A program made the position numbers and the translations under genes. From the NCBI GenBank assembly GCA_964540815.1, contig CAZIOH010000025.1:6367-70366 (forward strand): 64,000 bases of DNA. The letters run 5' to 3'. A model generated the notes under the pieces. That model was not told the origin of the DNA, ran no database searches, and saw only the letters and a list, made by a program, of their open reading frames with translations. Each line of letters opens with the position of its first letter. The stretch's first letter is position 1. Shown in pieces: positions 1 to 8,093 of the stretch. Source of the DNA: CAZIOH01 sp964540815 (GTDB taxonomy: Bacteria > Myxococcota_A > Polyangia > Fen-1088).

Positions 1-96
1 CTGTGCGAGGCGGTGGGGATCACCAGCTACGCGGGCTTCGGTGATCCCGGCCTCCCGGCGGCGAGCAAGCAGCCGTTGCCGGGCCTCGCCGCCTGA
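1..96 (+). CDS. 3' end of an unidentified gene (C-terminal 31 residues)
   Basis: An open frame runs from the first base to a TGA at 94-96 and uses GC-rich codons. The fragment ends with PGLAA after a stretch containing YAGFGDPGLP. The start lies outside the window, so family and length cannot be told. It is on the same strand as the next gene, about 100 bases upstream of it. Confidence 0.5.
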   Translation: MCEAVGITSYAGFGDPGLPAASKQPLPGLAA

Positions 97-194
97 CGAC
101 GCGTTTCTCGCCGTCCACGAGAAGAGAGCTTGGACAGCGGGTATACTCCCCGCCGGGCGGACCGATTCATGAACCAGCCCGGGTGGAGGGCCTC

Positions 195-1124
195 GTGTCG
201 AACGTCACTCGAATCGTGAGCATGGTTCTCTCCTTGGTCCCCTTGGCCCCGGACGCGGGGACCGTCGCGACCGGCCCGCGCAGGCCCGATCTGTTTCCGC
301 ACCTGCAGGTCGAGCCCGCTCCCCAGGCCTCGACCTCCACGCGGGCCAGCCAGCTCCTGCTCCCCGCCGTCGGGACCACACCACCCCGATCCGACCAGTA
401 CCAGCTCCGTCCCGCCGGGGACGGCACCGGCGATCTGGTCTACGAGGGCTCGACGTTCACCGCGCGCATCGCCGCCGACGGGGTGGTCTCGTTTCGCGAC
501 CGGCGCGCGTCGTTGCTCTCGCCCCTCGCCATCCTCAAACCGGTCGCGGCCCCGCGCAACGTCCCGTCGCTGCAGGGCACCGTGGTCGGTCTGGTGCAGA
601 ACGGAAAGCCGCCGCCGGGGGACGACCGGGCGCAAAATGACACATCCTTTCTGCTCGTGGCGCCGCCCAGCCCGAACCACGCCGATCCGCGCGAGGGTTG
701 CAAGAACTGCAGCTTCGACGATCCGCTGTTCTCGCTGGTCGCGTGGCGGTTCGACGTGACCGACGAGGTGATGCGGCTGTCGGGGCGGGATCCCAACCGT
801 TACGCCAAGGCGCGCTTCCTCTACGCGACCCGTGACACCCGCGCCCGGCGGGCGGCCGAGTTTCACGCCGAGAGCATCCGGGCGGCGCGCGACCGCCTGC
901 CTCGGCTGCTCGAGCAGATCGCGGCCGACGACCGCCGATCGCCCCGCGAGCGGCGCGCGGTGTTGCTCAGCCTGCGCGACGAGCTCGACGGGAGCTCGCC
1001 GGATGCGCAGGCCGCGGCGCGCACCATCGACGCGTTCGTGGCCGCGCGCTTTCCGCCCCGCCCCGCGGCGGGGGCGCCGCCGAGCGCCGCGCCGAGCCCC
1101 GATGGGGGGACGCGGCGCGAGTGA
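195..1124 (+). CDS. Secreted hypothetical protein
   Basis: This encodes about 309 residues and I do not recognise the family. I chose GTG at 195 because a GGAGG lies five to ten bases upstream (185-189); GTG at 183 and ATG at 222 are alternatives. The N-terminus has a short hydrophobic run (IVSMVLSLVPLAP) that could be a weak export signal. The middle contains DLVYEGSTFTARI and VVSFRDRR, which look like beta strands, and a CxxC (CKNC). The C-terminal third is helical and Arg-rich and ends in a Pro/Ala tail. Codon use is typical of the window, so it is very probably a real gene. Confidence 0.65.
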   Translation: MSNVTRIVSMVLSLVPLAPDAGTVATGPRRPDLFPHLQVEPAPQASTSTRASQLLLPAVGTTPPRSDQYQLRPAGDGTGDLVYEGSTFTARIAADGVVSFRDRRASLLSPLAILKPVAAPRNVPSLQGTVVGLVQNGKPPPGDDRAQNDTSFLLVAPPSPNHADPREGCKNCSFDDPLFSLVAWRFDVTDEVMRLSGRDPNRYAKARFLYATRDTRARRAAEFHAESIRAARDRLPRLLEQIAADDRRSPRERRAVLLSLRDELDGSSPDAQAAARTIDAFVAARFPPRPAAGAPPSAAPSPDGGTRRE

Positions 1125-1201
1125 ACGGAGGGTCTCCCTCGGCCGCCGGCTTGGGGCGCGCGGACCTTGCCGGGATCGGTACTGGTCCTTAGGCTTGGTG
1201 G

Positions 1202-1903
1202 ATGAAGACCATCGGTATCATCGGGGCAGGACACATCGGCAGCCAGCTGGCCCGGCTGTTCTTGAAGAGCGGGTACGATGTCACGATCGCCAACTCGCGG
1301 GAGCCGGACACGCTGGCCGAGCTGGTGAAGGGCCTGGGGACGGCCTCCGGCTCTGACGGAGTCCCCGGGGTTCCGACCCGGGGCCGGGCCCGGGCTGCCA
1401 CGGCGAGCGAGGCGGCGACCGTGGGGGAGCTGGTGGTGGTCACCATCCCGCTCAAGAACTATCGGCAGGTGCCAGTGGCCCCGCTGGTGGGGAAGGTCGT
1501 CATCGACACCAACAACTACTATCCCGAGCGGGACGGTCACATCCCGGAGCTCGACGACGGGTCCGTCTCCTCGGCCGAGCTCCTGCAGGCGCACCTCCCG
1601 CGGTCGATGGTGGTGAAGGCCTTCAACCACATCCGCGCGGCGGAGCTCACCACCCACGGGCAGCCCCGTGGCTCGAGCCAGCGCCGGGCGCTCGCCATCG
1701 CGGGAAACGACCCCGCCGCCAAGCTCACCGTCGCCGGGATCATCGACGGGTTCGGCTTCGACACCGTGGACCTCGGCCCGCTCGCCGAGAGCTGGCGCAT
1801 CCAGCCCGACACCCCTGGGTACGGGCCGCGCCGCACGGCCGAAGAGCTTCGTGCGGATCTGCAGGCGGCCACCCACCCCGGGAAGGCCGCCCACCCACGC
1901 TGA
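1202..1903 (+). CDS. NADPH-dependent F420 reductase-like oxidoreductase
   Basis: This 233-residue protein begins with a Rossmann motif, IGIIGAGHIGSQLA (residues 4-17), followed by IANSREPDTL, the arrangement seen in F420-dependent NADP oxidoreductases. Later blocks fit the same family: VVVTIPLKNY, VVIDTNNYYPER and VVKAFNHI. Members move hydride between NADP(H) and a flavin-type cofactor, or act on uncharacterised substrates. The stretch near residues 45-62 is Gly/Pro/Arg-rich and looks like a lineage-specific insertion between the first strands. It stands alone; the next gene is on the other strand. The family call is good, but the cofactor F420 itself is not shown by the sequence. Confidence 0.8.
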   Translation: MKTIGIIGAGHIGSQLARLFLKSGYDVTIANSREPDTLAELVKGLGTASGSDGVPGVPTRGRARAATASEAATVGELVVVTIPLKNYRQVPVAPLVGKVVIDTNNYYPERDGHIPELDDGSVSSAELLQAHLPRSMVVKAFNHIRAAELTTHGQPRGSSQRRALAIAGNDPAAKLTVAGIIDGFGFDTVDLGPLAESWRIQPDTPGYGPRRTAEELRADLQAATHPGKAAHPR

Positions 1904-1962
1904 CGGGTCGGGTCGAGACGGGCATCGGTGCGGTCTCGTGGTCGAGACCGCTACCGGCCGGC

Positions 1963-2691
1963 TCACTCGAGCGAGAAGCTGTCGACGTAGAAGACCGCGG
2001 GCGTGGGCTTGGCGGCCGTCGCGTTGCCCTGCCCCGAGGTGATGTGCAGGCCGTAGGTGATGACCATCTTGGGATCGAAGCCACCCGCGGTACCCGTGCT
2101 CGCGTCCACGACGAACTCCTGCCAGCCCGTGCCGAGTTGCACCATGGTGTAATTGTTGATCTGCACATAGGCGCTGGTGGTGTCGACGATCGCCTGCGCC
2201 CCGCACAGCGCGTACATGTCCGTGCCGAAGCCGGACGCCACCTTCATGCGGACGTGAAGCTTCTTGCCGGTGAAGTCCAGCAACGGCTTGAGCATGGCTG
2301 TCTGCACCTCGACCCACTGGTTCCAGTCGGTGAACGCGGCGGTCACCTTCAACGAGCCGGGCGTGGGGCTGCCCTCGGTCGAATCCCAGGAGACCGCCGT
2401 CCCGGTCGGGGCGGTGACCGCGAGGTTCATCTCCGTGGGATCCGCGTACTGCGACAAGATGAAGCCCGCCGAGTCCGTGTCGAAGGTCTGGAGCGGCGTG
2501 CCGACGATGGCCCCGAGCGAGGGCAGCGCGGCGCTGCCACCGCCTCCAGTCGTGCCAGACTTCCCGCCGGTGCCGCCCGTCGTCGCGGGCGTTCCGTTGG
2601 GATCCGTGCCACAAGCGGCGGCCAGCATCCCCAGCGTCGACAGCACGCCAGCCAGCACCAGGCTACGGTTTCTCTGCGCGGTCTTGTTCAT
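1963..2691 (-). CDS. Spacer-type lipoprotein with a carbohydrate-binding-like beta-sandwich
   Basis: The N-terminus is a lipoprotein signal ending LGMLAAACG, followed by a short Gly/Thr spacer (about residues 30-55). The remaining 190 residues alternate polar and hydrophobic positions and include SWDSTEGSPTPGSLKV, KLHVRMKV, GWQEFVVD and VFYVDSFSLE. This is the pattern of jelly-roll carbohydrate-binding modules in which a final strand carries 'D-x-F/V-x-L'. It probably sits on the cell surface and binds glycans, although the ligand is unknown. It lies downstream of the outer-membrane barrel gene on the same strand, separated by a strong hairpin. Confidence 0.75.
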   Translation of the reverse strand: MNKTAQRNRSLVLAGVLSTLGMLAAACGTDPNGTPATTGGTGGKSGTTGGGGSAALPSLGAIVGTPLQTFDTDSAGFILSQYADPTEMNLAVTAPTGTAVSWDSTEGSPTPGSLKVTAAFTDWNQWVEVQTAMLKPLLDFTGKKLHVRMKVASGFGTDMYALCGAQAIVDTTSAYVQINNYTMVQLGTGWQEFVVDASTGTAGGFDPKMVITYGLHITSGQGNATAAKPTPAVFYVDSFSLE

Positions 2692-2724
2692 GACGATTCC
2701 CTTTCCCTGCGTTGATTAATCGAT

Positions 2725-2757
2725 CCATGGCGCGTGCGCGTCGCGCGTGCGCCATGG
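2725..2757. terminator. Symmetric hairpin between the barrel and lipoprotein genes
   Basis: Bases 2725-2740 and 2742-2757 form an inverted repeat around T2741. The outer stem CCATGGCGC/GCGCCATGG is nine base pairs. A 2x2 GT/GT interruption and an inner GCGCG/CGCGC stem follow. A ten-base palindrome, GCGCATGCGC, directly adjoins it (2757-2766). It lies between the stop of the upstream gene (2801) and the start of the next (2691). There is no T-run, so it could be a weak terminator, a processing site or an mRNA-stabilising structure. Confidence 0.45.
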
Positions 2758-2800
2758 CGCATGCGCAGCAATCCATTGAGGGCCTCTCGACCGATCTGAT

Positions 2801-4936
2801 TTACCACCACAAGGTCGCAGCGAGCGACAGTGCGTCGGCGTCGGCCTTGGCCACCCAGGCGTACGGGAAGTTGGGGTAGGCCGCCCGCCCGAGGAAGTAG
2901 TGCGAGTAGGCGAGCGTGATGGTCTCGTGGGTGAGAAACTCGGTCCGGAAGACGACGCGCCCGGTGAGCAGCTCGAAGTTCAGGTCGCTGCCGCCGGGGT
3001 TGCCGAGCGGGACGTTCGGGTTGCCGGCCACCGCCGGGGTCCGCGAATAGGCGGCGTCGAGATCGGGCTGTACCACGTCGAAGCGTGCCCCGACCCCGAC
3101 CCACGACAGCGGGTTGTAGAAGGCATCGAACCCGAACTTCAGCTTCTTCGTGCTCATGTCCCAGGTCTTGGCCCGAGCCGGATCGCCCGCCACCCCGGCC
3201 GCTGGATCGCCGGTGAGCGCGATGGCCGGTGGCTTGCTGTCCACGATGGAGAGGAACCCGAACGCCGTGAGGACCAGATCGCTTCCATCGCCCCAGAACT
3301 CCTCGGGTGCGCGGGCGTACTCGGCGAAGCTGAAGGAGTACTGCGCGCTGATGTTCTGCACGATGCCGGTCTCGTTCTGCGGGCCGTCGTACACCCCGGT
3401 GTGGGCGTTGAACGACTCCCCGAAGTAGTTCTGCTTGAAGCCGGGGCCGCCGTAGGAGTGGCCAATCTCCAGCGACTCCGCCAGCGCGTTGATGTTGCGC
3501 GCGTCGATGTGGGCGTACCCGAGGTATCCGTACCCGAGCGGCCCGCCGCTCAGCTTCACCTCTCCGCCCCAGATCTCCATGCTGCCCTGAATGGGGCCGC
3601 GGGCCCGCGGCACGGCGGCCTGGACCTGCTGGGTGCTGACGCTGATCTGCCGCGAGTTGATCGGGCTCCAGTTGTCGTCCGGGGTCCAGGTGAAGAGGTA
3701 GTGCAGACCGAACGTCAGCAGGCTGCGGTACTTCGCCACCAGGTGCTCATGGTGCAGGTAGGTCGAACCCTGCGGCACCGGGCCGGCCCACGGCAAGTAG
3801 TCGGGCGAGCGATCGGACAGGTACGGGGATCCATTGTTGGCGCCGATGGGGACGTTCTGGAAGACCTGGTAGTTCTGATTGTTCAAGAACGGAACGACGT
3901 CCAGCTTGGATCCGAAGCCGGCCTCGGCGATGAGCGACCAGTCCCCGGCGGCGTCCACGTTCGAGAAGTTTCCGGTCCAGGTCGATCCGGCGATGTGGGT
4001 CCGCCCGAAGAGGTAGGTCTCGTACATCCCGGCGTCGTACTTTCCCGCCACCCCGTAGCGGTTCTGGAAGGAGCCGATGTTCCACACCAGGCCCCCGCGA
4101 TCCCCGAAAGCCTCGGGGAAGTTCATGGTCAGGAAGACCTGGTCGATGCCCTGCTGGGCCTGCAGGTTCCGATAGCTGCCGTCGGTCTGATTGTACGAAT
4201 CGACGATCACGGTCCCCATCACCCGCGAGTTACCGTACGAGAAGTCGAGCTGGGTCCAGGGCCCCCCGATGGTGTTGGTGAAGGCCCAGGTCGTGTAGCT
4301 GTATCCAGGGACCCTCGGCGTTCCGTGCAGCTCCGTCCCGGGCGGAGGGGCCTCGCCCGGCGCGTAAGGGGCGCGGAAGCTCCCCTTGGGGCCAGGGTTG
4401 GTCGCCGGATCGTAGATGCTCGGTTGAACCGCCGGCGTCGGCGGACCCCAGCTGAAACGCAACGGGGCGCGCAGGTAACCGTGCACCTGAAACTTCCACT
4501 CGTCGGTGGTGTGGGACGTGCTGGAGGCGAGCTCCTCCATCTGGCGCGCCGACACGTTCGAGGCGCTGCCGATCTGGGGGAGCGAGGGCGAGAGCCCCGC
4601 GCCCGCAGGCACCACCGAGCCCGTCGGGCGCGGGGGACCTTCCTCTTTCGAGGCACCGAGGTTCGGCGTGAGCTTGACCGGCGCCGCGGCCGCTGCGGGT
4701 GCGGGCGCCACCGCAGGCCTCGGCCCGCCGGTCGTCGCGGGGGCGGGAGCGGCGGCGGCTGCCGCTGCGGGCGCCGCCGCCGGAGGCTGAGCGGGAACCG
4801 CCGGACGCGCCTGAGAAACCGGGGCGGCAGGGGCCTTGCCACCCGCCCCGCCGGCACCGGCGGCCGAAGCTTGTGCCATCGCCGCCGGCGATGACAGGAC
4901 CGTGAGCACCAAGATTGCGCGAGCGATTGACGTCAT
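2801..4936 (-). CDS. Large outer-membrane beta-barrel protein with Ala/Pro-rich N-terminal extension
   Basis: The 711-residue product has a Sec signal (MTSIARAILVLTVLSSPAAMAQA), then roughly 80 residues of Ala/Pro/Gly, then a long region with alternating beta strands rich in Tyr, Trp and Gly. Examples are YGYLGYAHIDARN and FGLHYLFTWTPDDNWSP. It ends in LAATLWW; a terminal aromatic residue is typical of BAM-inserted barrels. The length suggests a big porin-like or substrate-specific channel, but I cannot match a named family. The Ala/Pro region may span the periplasm or bind peptidoglycan. It is followed on the same strand by a beta-sandwich lipoprotein, which might act with it. Confidence 0.7.
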   Translation of the reverse strand: MTSIARAILVLTVLSSPAAMAQASAAGAGGAGGKAPAAPVSQARPAVPAQPPAAAPAAAAAAAPAPATTGGPRPAVAPAPAAAAAPVKLTPNLGASKEEGPPRPTGSVVPAGAGLSPSLPQIGSASNVSARQMEELASSTSHTTDEWKFQVHGYLRAPLRFSWGPPTPAVQPSIYDPATNPGPKGSFRAPYAPGEAPPPGTELHGTPRVPGYSYTTWAFTNTIGGPWTQLDFSYGNSRVMGTVIVDSYNQTDGSYRNLQAQQGIDQVFLTMNFPEAFGDRGGLVWNIGSFQNRYGVAGKYDAGMYETYLFGRTHIAGSTWTGNFSNVDAAGDWSLIAEAGFGSKLDVVPFLNNQNYQVFQNVPIGANNGSPYLSDRSPDYLPWAGPVPQGSTYLHHEHLVAKYRSLLTFGLHYLFTWTPDDNWSPINSRQISVSTQQVQAAVPRARGPIQGSMEIWGGEVKLSGGPLGYGYLGYAHIDARNINALAESLEIGHSYGGPGFKQNYFGESFNAHTGVYDGPQNETGIVQNISAQYSFSFAEYARAPEEFWGDGSDLVLTAFGFLSIVDSKPPAIALTGDPAAGVAGDPARAKTWDMSTKKLKFGFDAFYNPLSWVGVGARFDVVQPDLDAAYSRTPAVAGNPNVPLGNPGGSDLNFELLTGRVVFRTEFLTHETITLAYSHYFLGRAAYPNFPYAWVAKADADALSLAATLWW

Positions 4937-5187
4937 GATGTTCCTTGGGTGGAAACGTGATGGGAATCGACGGGCGGCAAGGGTCGAATCCGGGACATCT
5001 GCCCTCGAGGCCGGGTTGAAACGGCGGGGGTAGTGTCGAGTCGCGGCCTGTCGTTGTCAATCATCGTCGGGACTTGGGAAGGCCGACGCAGAGGGATCGC
5101 CCCGGCCCCCCTTGACGTCATCCCGCCGGACCGGATATCTACTGCCCGCGCTTCCCCGGCGCCCACCTCCTAGCCCGGAGCGACCCC

Positions 5188-5913
5188 ATGAGACGAGATC
5201 CGTTTTCGCCGCGCGTGCCACTGGCCCTGCTGACGGGCCTGGCGGCCGTCTCATTCGGTTGCGTGCCCTTCGGCCAGCGCGCCGTGAGCGATCGCCCGCC
5301 CACCTTCCAGGCCTGCGGGCCCGACGGCCTGATCGACGATTTCGAGGACGCCAACAACCAGATCGCGACGCTGGAGGACCGCGGCGGCTACTGGTACACC
5401 TATGCCGACAAGGAGGGCTCGACCGTCGTCCCGGAGCAGGGCGACAACGGTGGAACCTTCACGGTGGCGGAGGGAGGAAACGCCTCCCGGTACTCCGCCA
5501 ACATGAAGGGCAAGCTGGCTGCGGCCCCCATCGTCTACGCGGCCATGGGCCTCAACTTTCGGGATCCCAAGGAGGCCTTCGACGCGTCCAAGTACGAGGG
5601 GATCACCTTCTTCGCCAAGCGCGGCGCCGGGTCCACCGCCAAGCTCTTCGTGAAGCTCCCGGACGGCAACACCGATCCGGACGGAGCGATCTGCAGCAAG
5701 TGCTTCAACGACTTCGCCGCGGAGATCACCCTCGGCGAGCAATGGAAGCGATACGTGATCCCCTTCCGCGACATGGCACAGGAGCCGTTCTGGGGAGCCC
5801 CGCGCCGTCCGCACATCGACCGGTCCCACCTCTATGCGATCCACTTCGAGGTCAAGTCCTCCGGGGCCGACTTCGACGTCTCGGTCGACGACATCGCCTT
5901 CGTCTGCAAGTGA
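5188..5913 (+). CDS. Lipoprotein with CBM-like (family 11-like) domain
   Basis: A 241-residue lipoprotein: the signal peptide ends in AAVSFGC (Cys near residue 22). The mature part opens with GPDGLIDDFEDANNQ, then GGYWYTYAD, FEVKSSGADFDVSVDDIAFVC. The 'I/L-D-D-F-E' start and 'V-D-D-I' end are the calcium and strand signature of beta-sandwich modules related to CBM11 and found in many myxobacterial surface proteins. No catalytic residues are visible. It is divergent from the outer-membrane barrel gene, with about 250 bases between. A GGAG lies nine bases before the ATG. A copy of a dispersed repeat begins eight bases after its stop. Confidence 0.75.
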   Translation: MRRDPFSPRVPLALLTGLAAVSFGCVPFGQRAVSDRPPTFQACGPDGLIDDFEDANNQIATLEDRGGYWYTYADKEGSTVVPEQGDNGGTFTVAEGGNASRYSANMKGKLAAAPIVYAAMGLNFRDPKEAFDASKYEGITFFAKRGAGSTAKLFVKLPDGNTDPDGAICSKCFNDFAAEITLGEQWKRYVIPFRDMAQEPFWGAPRRPHIDRSHLYAIHFEVKSSGADFDVSVDDIAFVCK

Positions 5914-5920
5914 TTTGTTT

Positions 5921-6073
5921 GTATCGGGAACGTGGCTCGCTGCCGCTCGCACGTCCCCGCGCGGCGATTGTATCGCAGACGTGGCTCGCTGCGCTCGCAC
6001 GTCCCCGCGCCCCTCTCGCTCCGCGCGGCAAGGCCGCGCTACGCTCGCCTGATCAGCGGGAGCTGAACGAGGC
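5921..6073 (+). repeat. Dispersed intergenic repeat, copy A
   Basis: This segment fills the space between two convergent genes. It contains two tandem sub-units of about 49 bases, each with ACGTGGCTCGCTGC and CGCACGTCCCCGCGC, then CCCTCTCGCTCCGCGCGGC and a hairpin GCGCGGC-AAG-GCCGCGC. It ends with TGAACGAGG. A diverged copy in opposite orientation lies at 63866-64000 with the same order of blocks, including the hairpin and the TGAACGAGG end. No terminal inverted repeats or transposase are present. Confidence 0.8.
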
Positions 6074-6074
6074 G

Positions 6075-6473
6075 CTAAGGAGATCCAGCCGGCGGGTCGA
6101 AGTCGACGTGCAGTCGATTCCCGTCGGGATCGCGCAGGTTGACGACGATCCGGCCGCTTCCGGTCTGGAGCGAGCGTCTGTAGGCGATCCCCTGCGCCTC
6201 GAGGCGCTGCTGGAAGGACTCCGGATCGTCCGCCGCGAACGCGAAGTGCTCGAGCGTGAGGGGGGTGAGAGGGTCGCCCGGTATGGCCGCGGCCGCTACC
6301 CCCGGCTCGCCCACCAGGTGCACCACCGGGCGCTCACCGGCATAGAGCCAGGCCCCGGGAAAAGCGAAGGGGGGCCGATCGCCGAGGCGCAGCCCCACGA
6401 CATCGACGTAGAAACGCACCATGCGCTCGACGTCGGCGGTGCGCAGGTTCACATGGTCGAGCCAACGAATCAT
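6075..6473 (-). CDS. VOC family (glyoxalase/bleomycin-resistance fold) protein
   Basis: This 132-residue protein has the one-module pair layout of the VOC superfamily: IRWLDHVNLRTADVERMVRFY at the start, VVHLVGEP, LEHFAFAADDPESF, and the closing NLRDPDGNRLHVDF. The His in LDHVNL, the His in LEHFAF and the final region carrying Glu/Asp ligands are where metal-binding residues usually sit. Substrates in this family range from methylglyoxal adducts to antibiotics and catechols and cannot be predicted here. It starts ten bases after the DUF2252 gene, so they are probably co-transcribed. Its stop abuts the dispersed repeat. Confidence 0.8.
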   Translation of the reverse strand: MIRWLDHVNLRTADVERMVRFYVDVVGLRLGDRPPFAFPGAWLYAGERPVVHLVGEPGVAAAAIPGDPLTPLTLEHFAFAADDPESFQQRLEAQGIAYRRSLQTGSGRIVVNLRDPDGNRLHVDFDPPAGSP

Positions 6474-6483
6474 GCCGGGAAGA

Positions 6484-7569
6484 TTACGCGGTTTCGGCGC
6501 GCCAGCGGGCCCAGTCGCCGCGCACGGCGATGGCCAGGGCCTCCGCCCGATCGCGGAGCCATCGGCCCTTCAGCCTTCGCAGCTCGGAACGAATCGTCGC
6601 CCGCGCCCCCGGGGTGCCGAGGTGGATGTTGGCGGTCTCGAAGCCCATCGCGTAGAGCAGCCGCTCCTCGTCGTGCGCGTCCGGCAAGTCGGCGAGCTCG
6701 ATCCGGGTGCAGTGCGGGCCGAGGCGACGCACGAGCCACTGCCCGGCGGCCACCCGCACCGTCGGGTCGGGCACCCGCACCGCCCTGGCCAGCACCCTGG
6801 CGTACATGAGCGTCCTGGCGCTGCGCCGGTTGGCCCAGTTCCACGCCGAGGGCGCCATGGCCTTGGCTTCGCGTGCCACCTTCCCGCCCTTCCAGGCGGC
6901 GATCCCGACGAAGCGAGGGCGCCCGAGGCTCCCCATTCCCGCCACCCGCCGTGCGAAGCGGATCGGCGTGCCGGCGGCGGAGGGCATGGCCTCGACGATG
7001 GCGGCCCTGGCCCCGCCATCCACCGAACGGGCGGTCGGGAGCGCGTCCAGCTTCCGCCAGAACACGTCGGCCTGGCGGAGCTCGGAGGTGGCGACGGTGC
7101 GCAGCCAGGCGTGACCTTCTTCCAGCACGAACGGTTGCCCACCCGAGTCGACCCCGTCCCGATAGCCCTGCAAGATGGCGTCGCAGGCATCCCGGCGCGC
7201 CAGCCGCACGTGAGAGTCGGCGATCGCCAGGTGCGCGCTGCTGGCGAGGCGAACCAGATCGTGTGGCCATGGCAGGACGGCCGCCTCGTCGAAGTCGTTG
7301 ATCCCCCAGATCAGGCGCCCCTCGGCGTCTCGCCAGGTTCCGAAGTTCTCGAGGTGCAGATCGCCAACCCCGAGCACCGGCGCGCGGCCGGCCAGATCTC
7401 CGGCCGTCCTGATCCACAGCGCGCACCAGCGGTAGAAGGTCGCGCGCATGAACGAGAACGGACCCGCGCGCATGCGCCGGTGCTTCTCCGCGATGTCGGG
7501 GCGCACGAGCGACATGAAGCCCCCGAGCCAGGTCTCGTACCGCCGCGTCGCCTCGAGGATGTCCTCCAC
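6484..7569 (-). CDS. DUF2252 family protein (kinase-like fold)
   Basis: The 361-residue product carries the DUF2252 hallmark GVGDLHLENFGTW (about residues 67-79), followed by WGINDFDEAAVLPWPHDLVRLA. Together these resemble the catalytic and metal-binding loops (HxxN ... DFD) of aminoglycoside-phosphotransferase-like kinases. The family's biochemical role is not established. The start is GTG at 7567-7569. It lies between the holin-like membrane gene (66 bases upstream) and the VOC gene (10 bases downstream), all on the minus strand, which suggests one transcript. Confidence 0.85.
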   Translation of the reverse strand: MEDILEATRRYETWLGGFMSLVRPDIAEKHRRMRAGPFSFMRATFYRWCALWIRTAGDLAGRAPVLGVGDLHLENFGTWRDAEGRLIWGINDFDEAAVLPWPHDLVRLASSAHLAIADSHVRLARRDACDAILQGYRDGVDSGGQPFVLEEGHAWLRTVATSELRQADVFWRKLDALPTARSVDGGARAAIVEAMPSAAGTPIRFARRVAGMGSLGRPRFVGIAAWKGGKVAREAKAMAPSAWNWANRRSARTLMYARVLARAVRVPDPTVRVAAGQWLVRRLGPHCTRIELADLPDAHDEERLLYAMGFETANIHLGTPGARATIRSELRRLKGRWLRDRAEALAIAVRGDWARWRAETA

Positions 7570-7635
7570 CGGACGAGGATACGCCGGATCGCGCGCTCGC
7601 CGGAGCGCCGTCGCCGTCGCCGTCGAGTCAGGCCG

Positions 7636-8028
7636 TCAGACGTGAACCACGGCGTTCGGATCCCAGCTTGCCCCGGCGTGCGCCCGCAGCGCGACGTGGA
7701 CCGCGAAGTTCACCAGCGTGATGGCGAGGGCCGCCAGCCACAACGTCCGGCGATCGGCGAGCTCGAACGAGGCGAGGACCTTGTCCGTCAGCCACAGGAC
7801 CACCACGTTCACGATGAGGGGAAAGATCAAGAACAGAAGCCCGAGCGTCAGGATCGCCGGCAGAAACAGCATCACCTTGACCAGCCACCCCACGGACCAG
7901 TTCAGCAAGCTGAAGACCACGGCCACCGTCACCGCCGTCGAGGCACCGCGAATCCGAAAGCCAGGCAGGACCCGCGCGAGGAGCAGGACCGTGATCGTGA
8001 GCACGGCCAGATGTAGGAGCGTGTACAT
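7636..8028 (-). CDS. Small four-helix membrane protein, phage holin family 4-like (PF04020)
   Basis: A 130-residue protein with about four hydrophobic segments: LHLAVLTITVLLLARVLPGF, ASTAVTVAVVFSLLNWSVGWL, ILTLGLLFLIFPLIVNVVVL and LAALAITLVNFAVHVAL. The R-V-L-P-G-F motif and 'FPLIVN..LL' order match the 'mycobacterial 4TM phage holin' family, which is widespread as an ordinary chromosomal membrane protein. Nothing phage-like surrounds it. It probably heads a short operon with the DUF2252 and VOC genes. The function is unknown. Confidence 0.75.
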   Translation of the reverse strand: MYTLLHLAVLTITVLLLARVLPGFRIRGASTAVTVAVVFSLLNWSVGWLVKVMLFLPAILTLGLLFLIFPLIVNVVVLWLTDKVLASFELADRRTLWLAALAITLVNFAVHVALRAHAGASWDPNAVVHV

Positions 8029-8093
8029 CCCCCGATTCTAGTGCATCGGACCGGAAGAGCATTCCGGGTTCCACGAAGGGGACGGAGGGCCGG

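Noticed and set aside
4981..5003. tRNA-like T-arm (GGGTCGAATCC)
   Set aside because: No matching acceptor, D-arm or anticodon stem could be built around it on either strand.
7636..8028. Holin-family match as a sign of a prophage
   Set aside because: This holin family is a common chromosomal membrane protein. No endolysin, capsid, integrase or attachment site is nearby.
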